This document shows, one piece after another, positions 16,357-25,094 of a DNA stretch of 31,236 nucleotides (position 1 is its first letter; each line of letters begins with the position of its first letter). This DNA is from Sulfidibacterium sp964473395. Its GTDB lineage: Bacteria; Bacteroidota; Bacteroidia; Bacteroidales; F082. The notes below the pieces were generated by a model. The model was not told where the DNA came from and made no database searches. It saw only the letters and a list, made by a program, of their open reading frames with translations. The stretch is from positions 1 through 31,236 of the forward strand of contig CAYYOW010000016.1 in the NCBI GenBank assembly GCA_964473395.1, in the 5' to 3' direction. The translations under genes and the position numbers were made by a program.

Positions 16357-16755
16357 GGTGCTTATTTTAAAAAAAGCATGGCTCCGATGAAAAATTCGCC
16401 GGATTATCTCATGTTTTTAAAATTACCTTTTTCCTTTATAAAAAGGATTTTTCAAAACTATGAAAAAACATTCAGAACCCCGCTATTCCTTTCATTTGTT
16501 TTACGCTTATATTTATTTCTGTTGGTTTTCAGGTCATAGCCAGGGCTTTTTGAAGAATTATCAGCCAGTTTCCCTTAGGTAATTTAAGGTAAAAGAATAA
16601 TTAGGATATAACAGAAATTTTCATTTCTTATATTGCAGATATTTTATATTTTTGCGCTGCTAATTTATCAGTTGCCCTATTCATAAAAATTGTGGGTTTA
16701 CCACACAGAGTAAAAAAAGGCAGGTAATGGTTTCATCCCTGATTTATAGCGTTTT
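16357..16755. other. Intergenic region between sensor kinase and tRNA-Arg
   Basis: 399 bases, divergent, no credible gene. It contains the kinase -7 element at 16453-16460 on the minus strand. On the plus strand TATTTTTG at 16647-16654 fits TAnnTTTG and could start the tRNA precursor about 95 bases before the mature 5' end. Confidence 0.55.
16453..16460 (-). promoter_or_regulatory. Bacteroidota -7 element for the sensor kinase
   Basis: Reads TAGTTTTG on the minus strand, an exact TAnnTTTG, about 97 bases upstream of the ATG. Confidence 0.4.
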
Positions 16756-16829
16756 GGTCCAGTAGCTCAGTTGGATAGAGCAGCAGCCTTCTAAGCTGCG
16801 GGTCGTGGGTTCGAATCCCGCCTGGATCA
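16756..16829 (+). tRNA. tRNA-Arg (anticodon UCU)
   Basis: A 74-base cloverleaf. The acceptor stem GGTCCAG pairs with CTGGATC (one G-T pair). The D arm begins TAGCTCAGTTGG. The anticodon stem is GCAGC/GCTGC with loop CTTCTAA, giving anticodon TCT, which reads AGA (Arg). The T arm is GTGGGTTCGAATCCCGC with T-loop TTCGAAT. The discriminator base is A and CCA is not encoded. Confidence 0.97.
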
Positions 16830-16938
16830 CAAATAAGAGTGTGCGGCTGTCACCGGTTGCCGGGATTTAATTATTATTCAATAAAAACCTCAACATCCCT
16901 TTCTCATACTTCTTGTGACTTCTGAAACTGTGAGCAAA

Positions 16939-16962
16939 GCTTATGTCGAGCTCAGGTTAATA
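16939..16962. repeat. Dispersed 24-nt motif, copy 2
   Basis: GCTT followed by ATGTCGAGCTCAGGTTAATA, one base different from the copy at 6773-6796. It abuts the left edge of transposase remnant copy B, which makes it a candidate element end or target sequence. Confidence 0.7.
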
Positions 16963-17282
16963 AAAACCTATACGGAAGTTGTCCACGTGTCGTTGGATGG
17001 TTTTAAGGCTACAATTAAAAGTTTGTGAAAGCTGAAAAAAGGTCTGTTTATCTTACAGTATATAGTCACCAAACCTCTTCCTGATTTATCTGTTTTTCGT
17101 TTGAAAATTGCTTGCCACAGGTTAGACATTTGTATTGCTGATAGTCCTTATATCTCCCGTTCTTTTTGACTTTTTTGAGCCACAGTAAAAGCAAATTTTT
17201 GTCTCATAGCTTTAAAATGCTGTAAGAATACTATTATCAGTCAGATACAGCAATTTTAGCCTCAATTTTGTCCATTAAGCCC
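16957..17282 (-). pseudogene. Transposase N-terminal fragment, copy B (decayed)
   Basis: Aligned over its full length with copy A at 10613-10933, in the same orientation, and ending at the same base motif GTCCATTAAGCC on its right. The minus strand encodes FCFYCG of the zinc ribbon (the Cys pair kept here), then after a frameshift QQYKCLTCGKQFSNEKQINQEEVW and an in-frame stop before the LYTV segment. It is thus more disrupted than copy A in frame but better preserved in the ribbon. 17069-17131 is identical to 10720-10782. It ends about 12 bases before the stop codon of the RelA/SpoT gene. Confidence 0.75.
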
Positions 17283-17294
17283 GGATTTGTTGCT

Positions 17295-19502
17295 CTAAAA
17301 GGCCCGCACCACTTTTATAACCTGACCTGTTTTGGAAAGGCTTGCCATAAGCTTTTTCAAAATAGCTGCATTGGGAACAAATATTTTTATACTGATAAAA
17401 ACAAGCCCTTCATGCGAATGCATGTTGATGGCGTCCATGTCCAGTTTAAATTTTATGGAGACTAACTCTGTAACCATATTTAATAATCCTGGTTTATCCT
17501 TAGCCGTTATCTGTAAACTGGCAAGATAGGTTTGTCCTTCTACCGGTTTCCACTTTGTTTTCAGTATATTACGGCCATAAACCGACATGAGCTGAATGGC
17601 TTTTTCGCAATCGGTCCTATGTACTTCGGTATTACCACCCGGAATTTCTAAGATAATAACGTTGTCCCCGGGAACAGGATGACAGCATTTGGGAATGATG
17701 TACTCTTTTTGATTTCCTGAAAGAGCCAGCTGTGACTCTTTGTGTGGGTTGCCGTGGGGTAGCGCCGGCTTTGCTTGCTTGCCGATAAATGGAATGCGTA
17801 AACTTCTTAGCCACCCGGTACGGTCTCCGCCAGGCAGGAGAATACGTTTGAACTCTTCCTCCCCTATTTTTCCGGTAGCCAGAAAGTAATAAAAGTCAAT
17901 GGGGCTGCTAACCTGACAATCTTTCATCACCTTTTGAATGTTCTGCCCGTTGTATTCAATCTTGAATTGTGCAAAAAGCTCATTTAGTTTTTTTTCGCCG
18001 GCTTCTTTATGTTTCTTTCGCTCATTTCTCAGGGCAGTTTTTATTTTTGTTTTGGCTCTTGCAGTAACCACTATTTTATACCAGTCTTCCTGCGGCTCCA
18101 TAATTTTTGAAGTAATTATCTCAACCTGATCACCGCTTCTCAGTTTATAATCAATGGTAACTACACGCCGGTTTACATTAGCTCCTATCGCTTTGTTTCC
18201 CAGGTCACTATGAATGGAGTAAGCAAAGTCCAGAACTGTTGCCTTTTTCGGCAGGGTTATCATATCTCCTTTTGGCGTAAACACGTAAATTTCATCGGAA
18301 AAGAGATTTTGCTTAAAATCATCAATAAAACTGATAGACTCCTCGTCGCTGTCGTTTTCCAGCAGCAACTCACGGGTTTTGTTTAACCACACGTCCAGGC
18401 TGCCGGGAGATGACGACCTTTTTTTGTATTTTAGATAGGCCGCGTATCCTTTTTGGGCAATTTCCTGCATGCGCTTGCTACGGATATGCACAGCCACCCA
18501 CCGGCCCTGAGGTCCCATTACCGTGGTGTGAATAGCTTCGTAGCCATTTGCTTTGGGTGTACTCATCCAGTCCAAAAGCCTTTTGTTGTTGGGCTTGTAG
18601 ATTTCTGACAAAGCAGAATAAACAGCCCAACATTCCAAACTTTCATTTTGGGTTTCGGTGTCCACTATGATGTCCAGACTAAATGAGTTGTAGATTTGCT
18701 CGAAAGGTAACTCCAGCCGACGCATCTTTTGCCATACCGAATAAGTTGTTTTTTCGTTTATCAGCAATTGAAATTTCAGCCCTTTTTGCTTAAGCGACCT
18801 GCGAATTGGTACCATAAATTTATTCAGATAAGCATTCCGGTCAGTTCTGCTCAGCTCAATTTCATGTTTGATATCCTCATAAAGTTCGGGCTGGGAATAT
18901 TTAAATGAGAGTTCCTCAAGTTCGCTCTTAATAGAAAAAAACCCCAGGCGATAAGCCAATGGGGCATAAATATAGAGTGTTTCCGAAGCAATGCGAAGCT
19001 GTTTGTCGTGTGCCATCACGTTCATGGTGCGCATATTGTGCAGGCGATCAGCCAGCTTCACAAGTATTACACGCATATCGTCGGACAAGGTAAAAATGAT
19101 TTTCTTTAATGTTGCCGACTGGGCAGTTGAATTGTTATCAGAAATTTCATCAATTTTGGTAAGCCCATCGATGATGCGTGAAACTTTAGAGCCAAACATT
19201 TTCTCTACATCTTCCAGCGTGAGATCTGTATCCTCCACAGTGTCATGTAACAACGCTGAAATGATAGATGTACGTCCCAGCCCCATCTCACCTGCTGCAA
19301 TCGTAGCCACAGTAAGAGGATGCAAAATAAAAGGCTCTCCCGACTTGCGACGCATATCCTGATGGGCATCGGCTGCCATCCGGAAAGCTTTGCGCACATC
19401 CCAAAGGTCTTTGGTCTCCTTACGGGTGGTCCAGGCCTCTATAAGATGCCGGTACTGGCGCAGAATTTCCTGCCTCTCTTCCTCTGATGTTAGTTTCTTC
19501 AT
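17295..19502 (-). CDS. RelA/SpoT-family protein with intact hydrolase and degenerate synthetase
   Basis: 735 residues with full long-RSH architecture. The HD (p)ppGpp hydrolase spans about 25-195 and keeps its key residues: RKSGEPFILHP, LLHDTVEDT with His86/Asp87 and Glu90/Asp91, and KLADRLHNMRT at 149-159. The synthetase region (about 240-365) keeps the fold (NGYEAIHTTVMGP) but has lost residues needed for catalysis: Asn272 where Asp of FDLIAIR is expected, Asp277 for Arg, Leu310 for Lys of RFKDYI, Ala337 for Glu of the EIQIRT motif, and Tyr356 for His of AAHW. TGS (about 400-465) and a C-terminal ACT domain (about 660-735) are present. It is therefore read as a (p)ppGpp hydrolase, SpoT-like, with a separate synthetase expected elsewhere. 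Confidence 0.93.
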   Translation of the reverse strand: MKKLTSEEERQEILRQYRHLIEAWTTRKETKDLWDVRKAFRMAADAHQDMRRKSGEPFILHPLTVATIAAGEMGLGRTSIISALLHDTVEDTDLTLEDVEKMFGSKVSRIIDGLTKIDEISDNNSTAQSATLKKIIFTLSDDMRVILVKLADRLHNMRTMNVMAHDKQLRIASETLYIYAPLAYRLGFFSIKSELEELSFKYSQPELYEDIKHEIELSRTDRNAYLNKFMVPIRRSLKQKGLKFQLLINEKTTYSVWQKMRRLELPFEQIYNSFSLDIIVDTETQNESLECWAVYSALSEIYKPNNKRLLDWMSTPKANGYEAIHTTVMGPQGRWVAVHIRSKRMQEIAQKGYAAYLKYKKRSSSPGSLDVWLNKTRELLLENDSDEESISFIDDFKQNLFSDEIYVFTPKGDMITLPKKATVLDFAYSIHSDLGNKAIGANVNRRVVTIDYKLRSGDQVEIITSKIMEPQEDWYKIVVTARAKTKIKTALRNERKKHKEAGEKKLNELFAQFKIEYNGQNIQKVMKDCQVSSPIDFYYFLATGKIGEEEFKRILLPGGDRTGWLRSLRIPFIGKQAKPALPHGNPHKESQLALSGNQKEYIIPKCCHPVPGDNVIILEIPGGNTEVHRTDCEKAIQLMSVYGRNILKTKWKPVEGQTYLASLQITAKDKPGLLNMVTELVSIKFKLDMDAINMHSHEGLVFISIKIFVPNAAILKKLMASLSKTGQVIKVVRAF

Positions 19503-19526
19503 TAATCAATTTAAAATCGGAATCAA

Positions 19527-19534
19527 CAAAATTA
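19527..19534 (-). promoter_or_regulatory. Bacteroidota -7 element for the RelA/SpoT gene
   Basis: Reads TAATTTTG on the minus strand, an exact TAnnTTTG, 24 bases upstream of the ATG. Confidence 0.55.
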
Positions 19535-19663
19535 ATATTTTTTATGATGCCTTTGCCATTGGAAGGTTTTGTCAGTGAAATATTCCATCAGTTATCATTC
19601 CGGCTTTTATAAGCTTTTGATCTTCATTTGTTACGAAGAAAGTATTTTCTTAGATAATATTTG

Positions 19664-19671
19664 TAGTTTTG
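19664..19671 (+). promoter_or_regulatory. Bacteroidota -7 element for the T9SS type B surface protein
   Basis: TAGTTTTG, an exact TAnnTTTG, 19 bases before the ATG at 19691. Its closeness would put the upstream GTG at 19682 almost at the transcript start, which favours the ATG. Confidence 0.45.
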
Positions 19672-19690
19672 AGAACCATTCGTGAAAGCT

Positions 19691-22303
19691 ATGAAACGGT
19701 TTTTTTTAATCATTATTTTTTTGCTCTTTATCGTCCGTACCGGATGGGCTACTCATCAGCGGGCTGCCGAGATCACTTACCGGCATATCGAAGGGCTGAC
19801 TTACGAATTTACAATTACCATGTATACCCGAACCTCCAGCCCGGCTGATAATGAGCGAACTACGATGCCGATATTCTGGGGCGATGGCAATTCGGAGAAA
19901 ATACCCCGTATCGATTTTTATCCTCTCGGCAATGATATCTCTTACAACCGTTACGTGGGCCGTCATACTTATGCCGGACCCGGTGCCTACACCATAACCG
20001 TGGAAGATCCGAACCGCAACAACGGCGTGGTAAATATTCCTAACTCGGTAAATGTTCCCATGTTTATTGACAGCTATCTCCTCATTAACCCTTTTCTGGG
20101 GTACAATAATTCAGTGCAATTGCTCAATCCTCCCATCGATGAAGGCTGTGTGGGGCAACCGTTTTACCATAATCCGGGAGCTTACGATCCGGATGGCGAC
20201 AGCCTGTCCTACAAACTTGTGACTTGTAAAGGTGCTGGCGGGCGAGACATTCCCGGTTACACTTTCCCTAAAGCTTCACAATATTTTCGTATTGATTCGG
20301 TTACGGGTGAAATACAATGGGTAAACCCCATATTGCAGGGTGAATACAATGTGGCTTTTCTTGCGGAAGAGTGGCGCAGAGGTATAATGATAGGCTATGT
20401 ACGTCGCGATATGCAAATTACTATTGTCAGTTGCAGCCATAAGCCTCCGGTTATCATCACCGGTAACGACACTTGTGTGGTTGCAGGCGATAGTTTACAT
20501 TTTATTACAAAAGCTTACGACCCGGAGGGCACCGATGTAACTTTAACAGCTTTTGGCGGGCCTTTCGAACAGGCGGTGAGCCCGGCAACCATAAACCCCG
20601 ACCCGGCCAAAGGAAAAGATACGGTATCTACTGTTTTTTCCTGGCATACACAATGTGACCACGTGCGCGCCAAATCTTACTCGGTGGGCTTTAAAGCCAA
20701 AGACAGCGGCTTTCCGGTGAGCCTGGCCAGCTTTAAAACGGTAAAAATAAAAGTTATAGCACCTGCACCCAAAAAATTGAAAGCTAAGGCATTAGGAAAT
20801 AGTATTGACTTGCAGTGGGATACCACTGGTTGTAAAAATGCTATCGGCTATAAAATTTACCGCAAAGCTGACAGCACGTCATGGCAACATGGCCATTGCG
20901 AAACGGGTGTCCCGGCTTATACCGGATTCAAATTAATTGGCACAACAAACAGCATAAACAAACGAACTTTCCGAGATGACAATGGTGCAAGCGGTTTGTC
21001 GCAGGGGGTGCGTTATTGCTATAGGGTAACTGCTGTTTTTGCCGATGGAGCCGAAAGCTATGCTTCTGACCAGGCCTGTGCTTCATTGAAACGCGATGTA
21101 CCCATCATTACACACGTGAGTAATGATTATGCTAACCTTTCCAAAGGGCAGGTTTATGTAGACTGGTCAAAACCTATAGCGTTGGATACGAACCAATTTC
21201 CCGGCCCGTATAAGTATCTTTTGTATCGTGGCGACAAGGCATCGGGAGGAAAAATGCATCTTGTGAAAACCTTCTCCGGCCTTAATGATACTGTTTTCAC
21301 GGATGCCGGCGTAAACCTGAACACAGAAGATGCTGCCGTAGTTTATCGTGCTGATTTGGAAAGTGAAACGGTAGGTGCTATCGGAAGCTCTCAGGATGCT
21401 TCCTCTCTTTTTCTACAAATAAGAGCTTCGGATAAAAGGCTGACCCTCAGTTGGCACCCAAAAGTTCCCTGGATAAATGACCGGTTTGTTATTTTCCGAA
21501 AAAAAGAGGGAAGCCGACGCTTTGATTCGTTAACGACAGTAAAAGTTCATGTCTTTGTGGACAAAAATCTGAACAATGCTCTTCAATATTGCTATTACAT
21601 CAAATCTATCGGCCACTACTCTCTGCCCGGGCTGGTGGATCCGATTGTAAACTACTCGCAGATTGCCTGTGCCATTCCGAAAGATGTGGTTGCACCATGT
21701 CCTCCCGAAGATGCGGTTGTTACCGATTGCGATAATGTAGAAAATACTCTGAAAATATGGATGTTGCCCGAAGATAGTTGCTACTATGATTTGGAAAAAT
21801 ACAGGATTTATTATGCTCCCCCCGGGGGACAGTTCTCCTTACTGGATTCGGTGAACGGGAACCATGCCGACACGGTTTATTACCGGCATCTCGGTTTGGA
21901 AAATGTGGTGGGATGTTATTTCACCGAAGCAGTGGATTCCACCGGCAATGTGAGTGGCCGGAGCCAGAAAGTATGTGTAAGTTATGACGCTTGTCCACAG
22001 TACGAACTTCCCAATGTGTTCACTCCCAATGGTGATGGTGTGAACGATAAGTTTGTACCCATAAATTCTCTGAACAATAATCCCAAAGCGACAGTGGATC
22101 ATGTGGATATGGTAATTTTTAATCGGTGGGGGCAACAGGTTTTTCACACAAAAGACCCCATGATAAACTGGGATGGTCGCAACATAAATACCAAAGCAGA
22201 GAGTCCTGCCGGCGTCTATTTCTATACCTGCGATGTTTACTTTATCTCCACCAATGGCCTGAAAAAACATCATTTGCTGGGGTCGGTTACCATTATCCGG
22301 TAA
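19691..22303 (+). CDS. Large secreted protein with T9SS type B (gliding-motility-associated) C-terminal domain
   Basis: 870 residues from the ATG at 19691; the frame also opens three codons earlier with GTG. A signal peptide (MKRFFLIIIFLLFIVRTGWA) is followed by beta-rich modules: a first part with RHIEGLTYEFTITMYTRTSS, an Ig/cadherin-like segment with DPDGDSLSYKLV, and several fibronectin-III-like units (NSIDLQWDTTGCKNAIGYKI, then KAKDSGFP and later RLTLSWHPKVPW). The last about 95 residues are the CHU_C/type B sorting domain: NVFTPNGDGVNDKF, VDMVIFNRWGQQVF, NWDGRN, PAGVYFYTCDV. The protein is exported by the type IX system and held on the cell surface. A structural or adhesive role is likely; the ligand is unknown. 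The next gene also encodes an envelope protein. Confidence 0.9.
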   Translation: MKRFFLIIIFLLFIVRTGWATHQRAAEITYRHIEGLTYEFTITMYTRTSSPADNERTTMPIFWGDGNSEKIPRIDFYPLGNDISYNRYVGRHTYAGPGAYTITVEDPNRNNGVVNIPNSVNVPMFIDSYLLINPFLGYNNSVQLLNPPIDEGCVGQPFYHNPGAYDPDGDSLSYKLVTCKGAGGRDIPGYTFPKASQYFRIDSVTGEIQWVNPILQGEYNVAFLAEEWRRGIMIGYVRRDMQITIVSCSHKPPVIITGNDTCVVAGDSLHFITKAYDPEGTDVTLTAFGGPFEQAVSPATINPDPAKGKDTVSTVFSWHTQCDHVRAKSYSVGFKAKDSGFPVSLASFKTVKIKVIAPAPKKLKAKALGNSIDLQWDTTGCKNAIGYKIYRKADSTSWQHGHCETGVPAYTGFKLIGTTNSINKRTFRDDNGASGLSQGVRYCYRVTAVFADGAESYASDQACASLKRDVPIITHVSNDYANLSKGQVYVDWSKPIALDTNQFPGPYKYLLYRGDKASGGKMHLVKTFSGLNDTVFTDAGVNLNTEDAAVVYRADLESETVGAIGSSQDASSLFLQIRASDKRLTLSWHPKVPWINDRFVIFRKKEGSRRFDSLTTVKVHVFVDKNLNNALQYCYYIKSIGHYSLPGLVDPIVNYSQIACAIPKDVVAPCPPEDAVVTDCDNVENTLKIWMLPEDSCYYDLEKYRIYYAPPGGQFSLLDSVNGNHADTVYYRHLGLENVVGCYFTEAVDSTGNVSGRSQKVCVSYDACPQYELPNVFTPNGDGVNDKFVPINSLNNNPKATVDHVDMVIFNRWGQQVFHTKDPMINWDGRNINTKAESPAGVYFYTCDVYFISTNGLKKHHLLGSVTIIR

Positions 22304-22369
22304 AAACGGCCTGCGGTTGTAACTTTATTCCTGTTTTATCCGTCACACTTGAAAATAACATATTATATT

Positions 22370-23974
22370 ATGAGAAAAGTTACACCCATATTAATTCTGC
22401 TTATTGCCATTTTGCTTTTTACAGCTGGACAGGCTTTCAGTCAGCGGAATTTAAGATATATCAAAGGTAATGGCCGAATTGTGAAGAGCTCAGAGACTGT
22501 TCCTGCTTTTAATCAGATTCGTGCCGGATCAACCGATAATATCATCATTTTAACAAAGGGAAACACTCCTTACAGTGTGGTAATACAAACGGACGAGAAT
22601 ATCTTAAATGCCATTCATGTTTCGGTTAAAAATAAGGTGCTGGATTTCTCCTACGCCGATATCAATCCTACAAAACTGAGGTTTTACGTTACGGTTCCCA
22701 CCCTTGCAGTGGTACACGCCTCCGGAGCATCGGTGGTGAGAAGCGCAGATACGCTGGGTGGACAAATGTTTAAAGTTATCGCCAGTGGTGCTACCAATGT
22801 AAACCTTACATTGAACTTTCAGGAGGTGGTGGCGCACGCTTCCGGAGCGGCAGACCTTTTCCTCTCGGGGTGGACAAAAAAATTTACTGCTGTGGCAAGT
22901 GGGGCAGCCGATATTAAAACGAGTCATTTGATTGCTGATTCGGTTTTTGCAAAGGCTTCCGGTGCTTCAGACATTCGTGTAAATGCTCAAAAGTTTTTAA
23001 GTAAAGATGTCTCCACGGCAGCTAGTGTGAAACTGGTGAACGCTTCACGAAAAACTATCCAGGTACAGAAACCGGGTGAACGCACCCGGGTGTTAGTTTA
23101 CAGCAATCCGGTCAGCGCATCCAATTGGAACGATACCACACGTGTCAATATCGGTTCTATTCATGTGGAAGTGGTAGATGGCGATACAACTAAGGTAACC
23201 CTTGGCGGCCATACGCTGATAGTTGATAACAACGGCGATGTGAAATGGAGACGCACAAAGCCGGTGAGGTTTAACGGCCACTGGGCTGGTGTTGACTTGG
23301 GAATAAACGGTTACTTTACCTCCGGTTTTAATACTGATTACGGCAAAGCCTATGATTACCTGAACCAGCGATATGAAAAGTCCATTAATGTAAATGTGAA
23401 CTTCTTCGAGCAGAATATTGCTTTCAACAAAGCCAAAACTATTGGCTTGGTTACAGGTATTGGATTTAGCTTTAACAATTACTGGTTTTCCAATCCGACT
23501 TACTTATCGCCTGACAGCAACCAGATAAGTGGTTTTTATATGCGTAATGTAAATGTCCGCGAAAGTAAACTTTCACTATTTTATTTAACCGTACCTGTAA
23601 TCTTTGAATTTCAGTCCAACAATATCCGGCGCAGTCACCGGTTTTTTGTCGGTGTCGGGATGTTGATTAATGCCCGGCTTCGCTCTCACACCAAAATATA
23701 TTTTAACGAACCCAACAAACAGTATTACCTTGAAGATCCTGCAACAGGCACACGGTTACCCAGCTATTACACATCCCCCAACCGTTCCAGCCGAAACATT
23801 GTGAAAAGCGTGAGTAGTTTCAATCTGCAACCGTTTCGCTTTGATGCCACTCTTCGCATAGGCTATGGAATTATTTCGTTGTATGCCACCTATGCTCTGA
23901 ATCAAATGTTTTTGAAAGGACAGGGGCCTGTACTGAATCAATGGTCAGCCGGGATCAGCATTTCCGGTTGGTAA
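22370..23974 (+). CDS. DUF2807 (adhesin-head) plus outer-membrane beta-barrel fusion
   Basis: 534 residues from the ATG at 22370; the frame can be read from a TTG at 22349, but the signal peptide begins at MRKVTPILILLIAILLF. Residues about 35-235 are a DUF2807/GIN domain, a right-handed beta-helix of short rungs, shown by five ASGA motifs (HASGAS, IASGAT, HASGAA, VASGAA, KASGAS). Residues about 300-534 are a PorT-like 8-strand outer-membrane barrel (GVDLGINGYFTSGF, GLVTGIGFSFNNYWF, SAGISISGW), ending in an aromatic residue as barrels do. The fusion places a surface head on a membrane anchor. It lies 66 bases behind the T9SS type B gene and is probably co-transcribed; a terminator follows. Confidence 0.88.
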   Translation: MRKVTPILILLIAILLFTAGQAFSQRNLRYIKGNGRIVKSSETVPAFNQIRAGSTDNIIILTKGNTPYSVVIQTDENILNAIHVSVKNKVLDFSYADINPTKLRFYVTVPTLAVVHASGASVVRSADTLGGQMFKVIASGATNVNLTLNFQEVVAHASGAADLFLSGWTKKFTAVASGAADIKTSHLIADSVFAKASGASDIRVNAQKFLSKDVSTAASVKLVNASRKTIQVQKPGERTRVLVYSNPVSASNWNDTTRVNIGSIHVEVVDGDTTKVTLGGHTLIVDNNGDVKWRRTKPVRFNGHWAGVDLGINGYFTSGFNTDYGKAYDYLNQRYEKSINVNVNFFEQNIAFNKAKTIGLVTGIGFSFNNYWFSNPTYLSPDSNQISGFYMRNVNVRESKLSLFYLTVPVIFEFQSNNIRRSHRFFVGVGMLINARLRSHTKIYFNEPNKQYYLEDPATGTRLPSYYTSPNRSSRNIVKSVSSFNLQPFRFDATLRIGYGIISLYATYALNQMFLKGQGPVLNQWSAGISISGW

Positions 23975-23993
23975 AATCTATTTTTCTCAGCGT

Positions 23994-24019
23994 AAGGTCC
24001 CCTTCATGGGGGCCTTTTT
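23994..24019 (+). terminator. Rho-independent terminator after the DUF2807 gene
   Basis: Stem AAGGTCCCC / GGGGGCCTT with loop TTCAT, followed by five T bases. It ends the 19.7-24.0 kb envelope-gene unit. Confidence 0.85.
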
Positions 24020-24293
24020 ATGCCGTTAGGTTGGCATGCGACATCTGATACAAAACGGAAAGTGGCGCCGAAGATCAATAAATCACATCTCCCATCTATG
24101 CCGGGATACGTGTGCCGGGTCAAGCAGAATGATGACTTACGAAGTTCGGTATAAATCAATAATCTACTCGGCGTTAGACAATTCGTTTACTCATCTCTCA
24201 TCTCCAATTGCACAAAAAACAAATCCGGCAAAAATGCTTGATTTTTCTTAACTTTGCCCGACAAAATCTGAAAAATTAAAACTTTATTATATT
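24020..24293. other. Intergenic region before the YebC-family gene
   Basis: About 270 bases. A short open frame (24036-24251) lacks a ribosome-binding context, composition and any recognisable domain, and is not called. ACGAAGTTCGGTATAAAT near 24138-24155, read inverted (ATTTATACCGAACTTCGT), partly resembles the dispersed 24-nt motif; this may be a decayed copy. Confidence 0.4.
24249..24256 (+). promoter_or_regulatory. Bacteroidota -7 element for the YebC-family gene
   Basis: TAACTTTG, an exact TAnnTTTG, 37 bases before the ATG. Confidence 0.6.
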
Positions 24294-25037
24294 ATGTCCG
24301 GACACAGTAAATGGTCAACTATAAAACGAAAAAAAGGTGCACTGGATGCCAAGCGTTCCAAGATCTTTTCAAAACTCATCAAGGAAATTACCGTGGCAGT
24401 AAAAGAGGGCGGAGCCGACCCTGATGGCAACCCGCGCTTACGCATGGCCATTGCCAACGCCAAAGGTCAGAGCATGCCAAAAGACAACATCGAAAGAGCC
24501 ATCAGTAAGGGAAAAGACAAAGATGGGGCAAAATTCTCCGAAGTTATTTATGAAGGCTATCTTTCTCACGGAATTGCCGTTTACCTTGAGTGTACAACCG
24601 ACAATCTGCAAAGAACGGTTTCCAACATACGTGCTATTTTTAATAAATACAGTGGCAGCCTTGGTACAAATGGTTCTCTGAGTTATTTGTTTGATCACAA
24701 AGGTGTTTTCGTTATTCCCAAGGGAGATATAGATCTGGAGGAGTTTGAAATGGAATTGATTGATGCCGGAGCAGAGGATATTGAGCTGGACGACGAGGGC
24801 TTTTTTAATGTAACCACTTCCAAGGAGGATTTTGGTGCTATGATGAAAAAACTTGAAGATTTGGGTATTGAGCCCGAAACTGCCGAATTACAGCGTATTC
24901 CAAATGACACAAAGACCTTGCCTTTAGAGGATGCACTGAAAATCATGAAAGTTATTGACCTGTTTGAAGATGACGATGATGTACAAAAGGTTTTTCATAA
25001 TTTGGAAATGACCGATGAAATGATGGAAAATATGTAA
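24294..25037 (+). CDS. YebC/PmpR/TACO1-family protein
   Basis: 247 residues, typical length. The start MSGHSKWSTIKRKKGALDAKR and the following RSKIFSKLIKEITVAVKEGG are the family hallmark, as are GNPRLRMAIANAKGQSMPKDNIERAI and the GPGG-like YEGYLSHGIAVYLECTTDN. Members were named as transcriptional regulators. More recent work on TACO1 and bacterial YebC links the family to ribosome function on difficult polyproline-type sequences, so a translation role is likely. It acts in the cytoplasm. It is a single-gene unit with its own -7 element and a strong terminator. Confidence 0.95.
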   Translation: MSGHSKWSTIKRKKGALDAKRSKIFSKLIKEITVAVKEGGADPDGNPRLRMAIANAKGQSMPKDNIERAISKGKDKDGAKFSEVIYEGYLSHGIAVYLECTTDNLQRTVSNIRAIFNKYSGSLGTNGSLSYLFDHKGVFVIPKGDIDLEEFEMELIDAGAEDIELDDEGFFNVTTSKEDFGAMMKKLEDLGIEPETAELQRIPNDTKTLPLEDALKIMKVIDLFEDDDDVQKVFHNLEMTDEMMENM

Positions 25038-25054
25038 TTCCCGTTGTTATAATT

Positions 25055-25092
25055 AAAAAAAGCCTGCCGAATTTTTTCAACAGGCTTTTTTT
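25055..25092. terminator. Bidirectional terminator between the YebC-family gene and ackA
   Basis: A-rich stem AAAAAAAGCCTG and CAGGCTTTTTTT around a 14-base loop. Both strands give a GC core followed by T-runs, so it can stop the convergent transcripts on each side. Confidence 0.9.
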
Positions 25093-25094
25093 GA

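Noticed and set aside
24036..24251. A 71-codon open frame before the YebC-family gene
   Set aside because: No ribosome-binding context, low-complexity peptide and no recognisable family; it lies after a terminator and runs into the promoter of the next gene.
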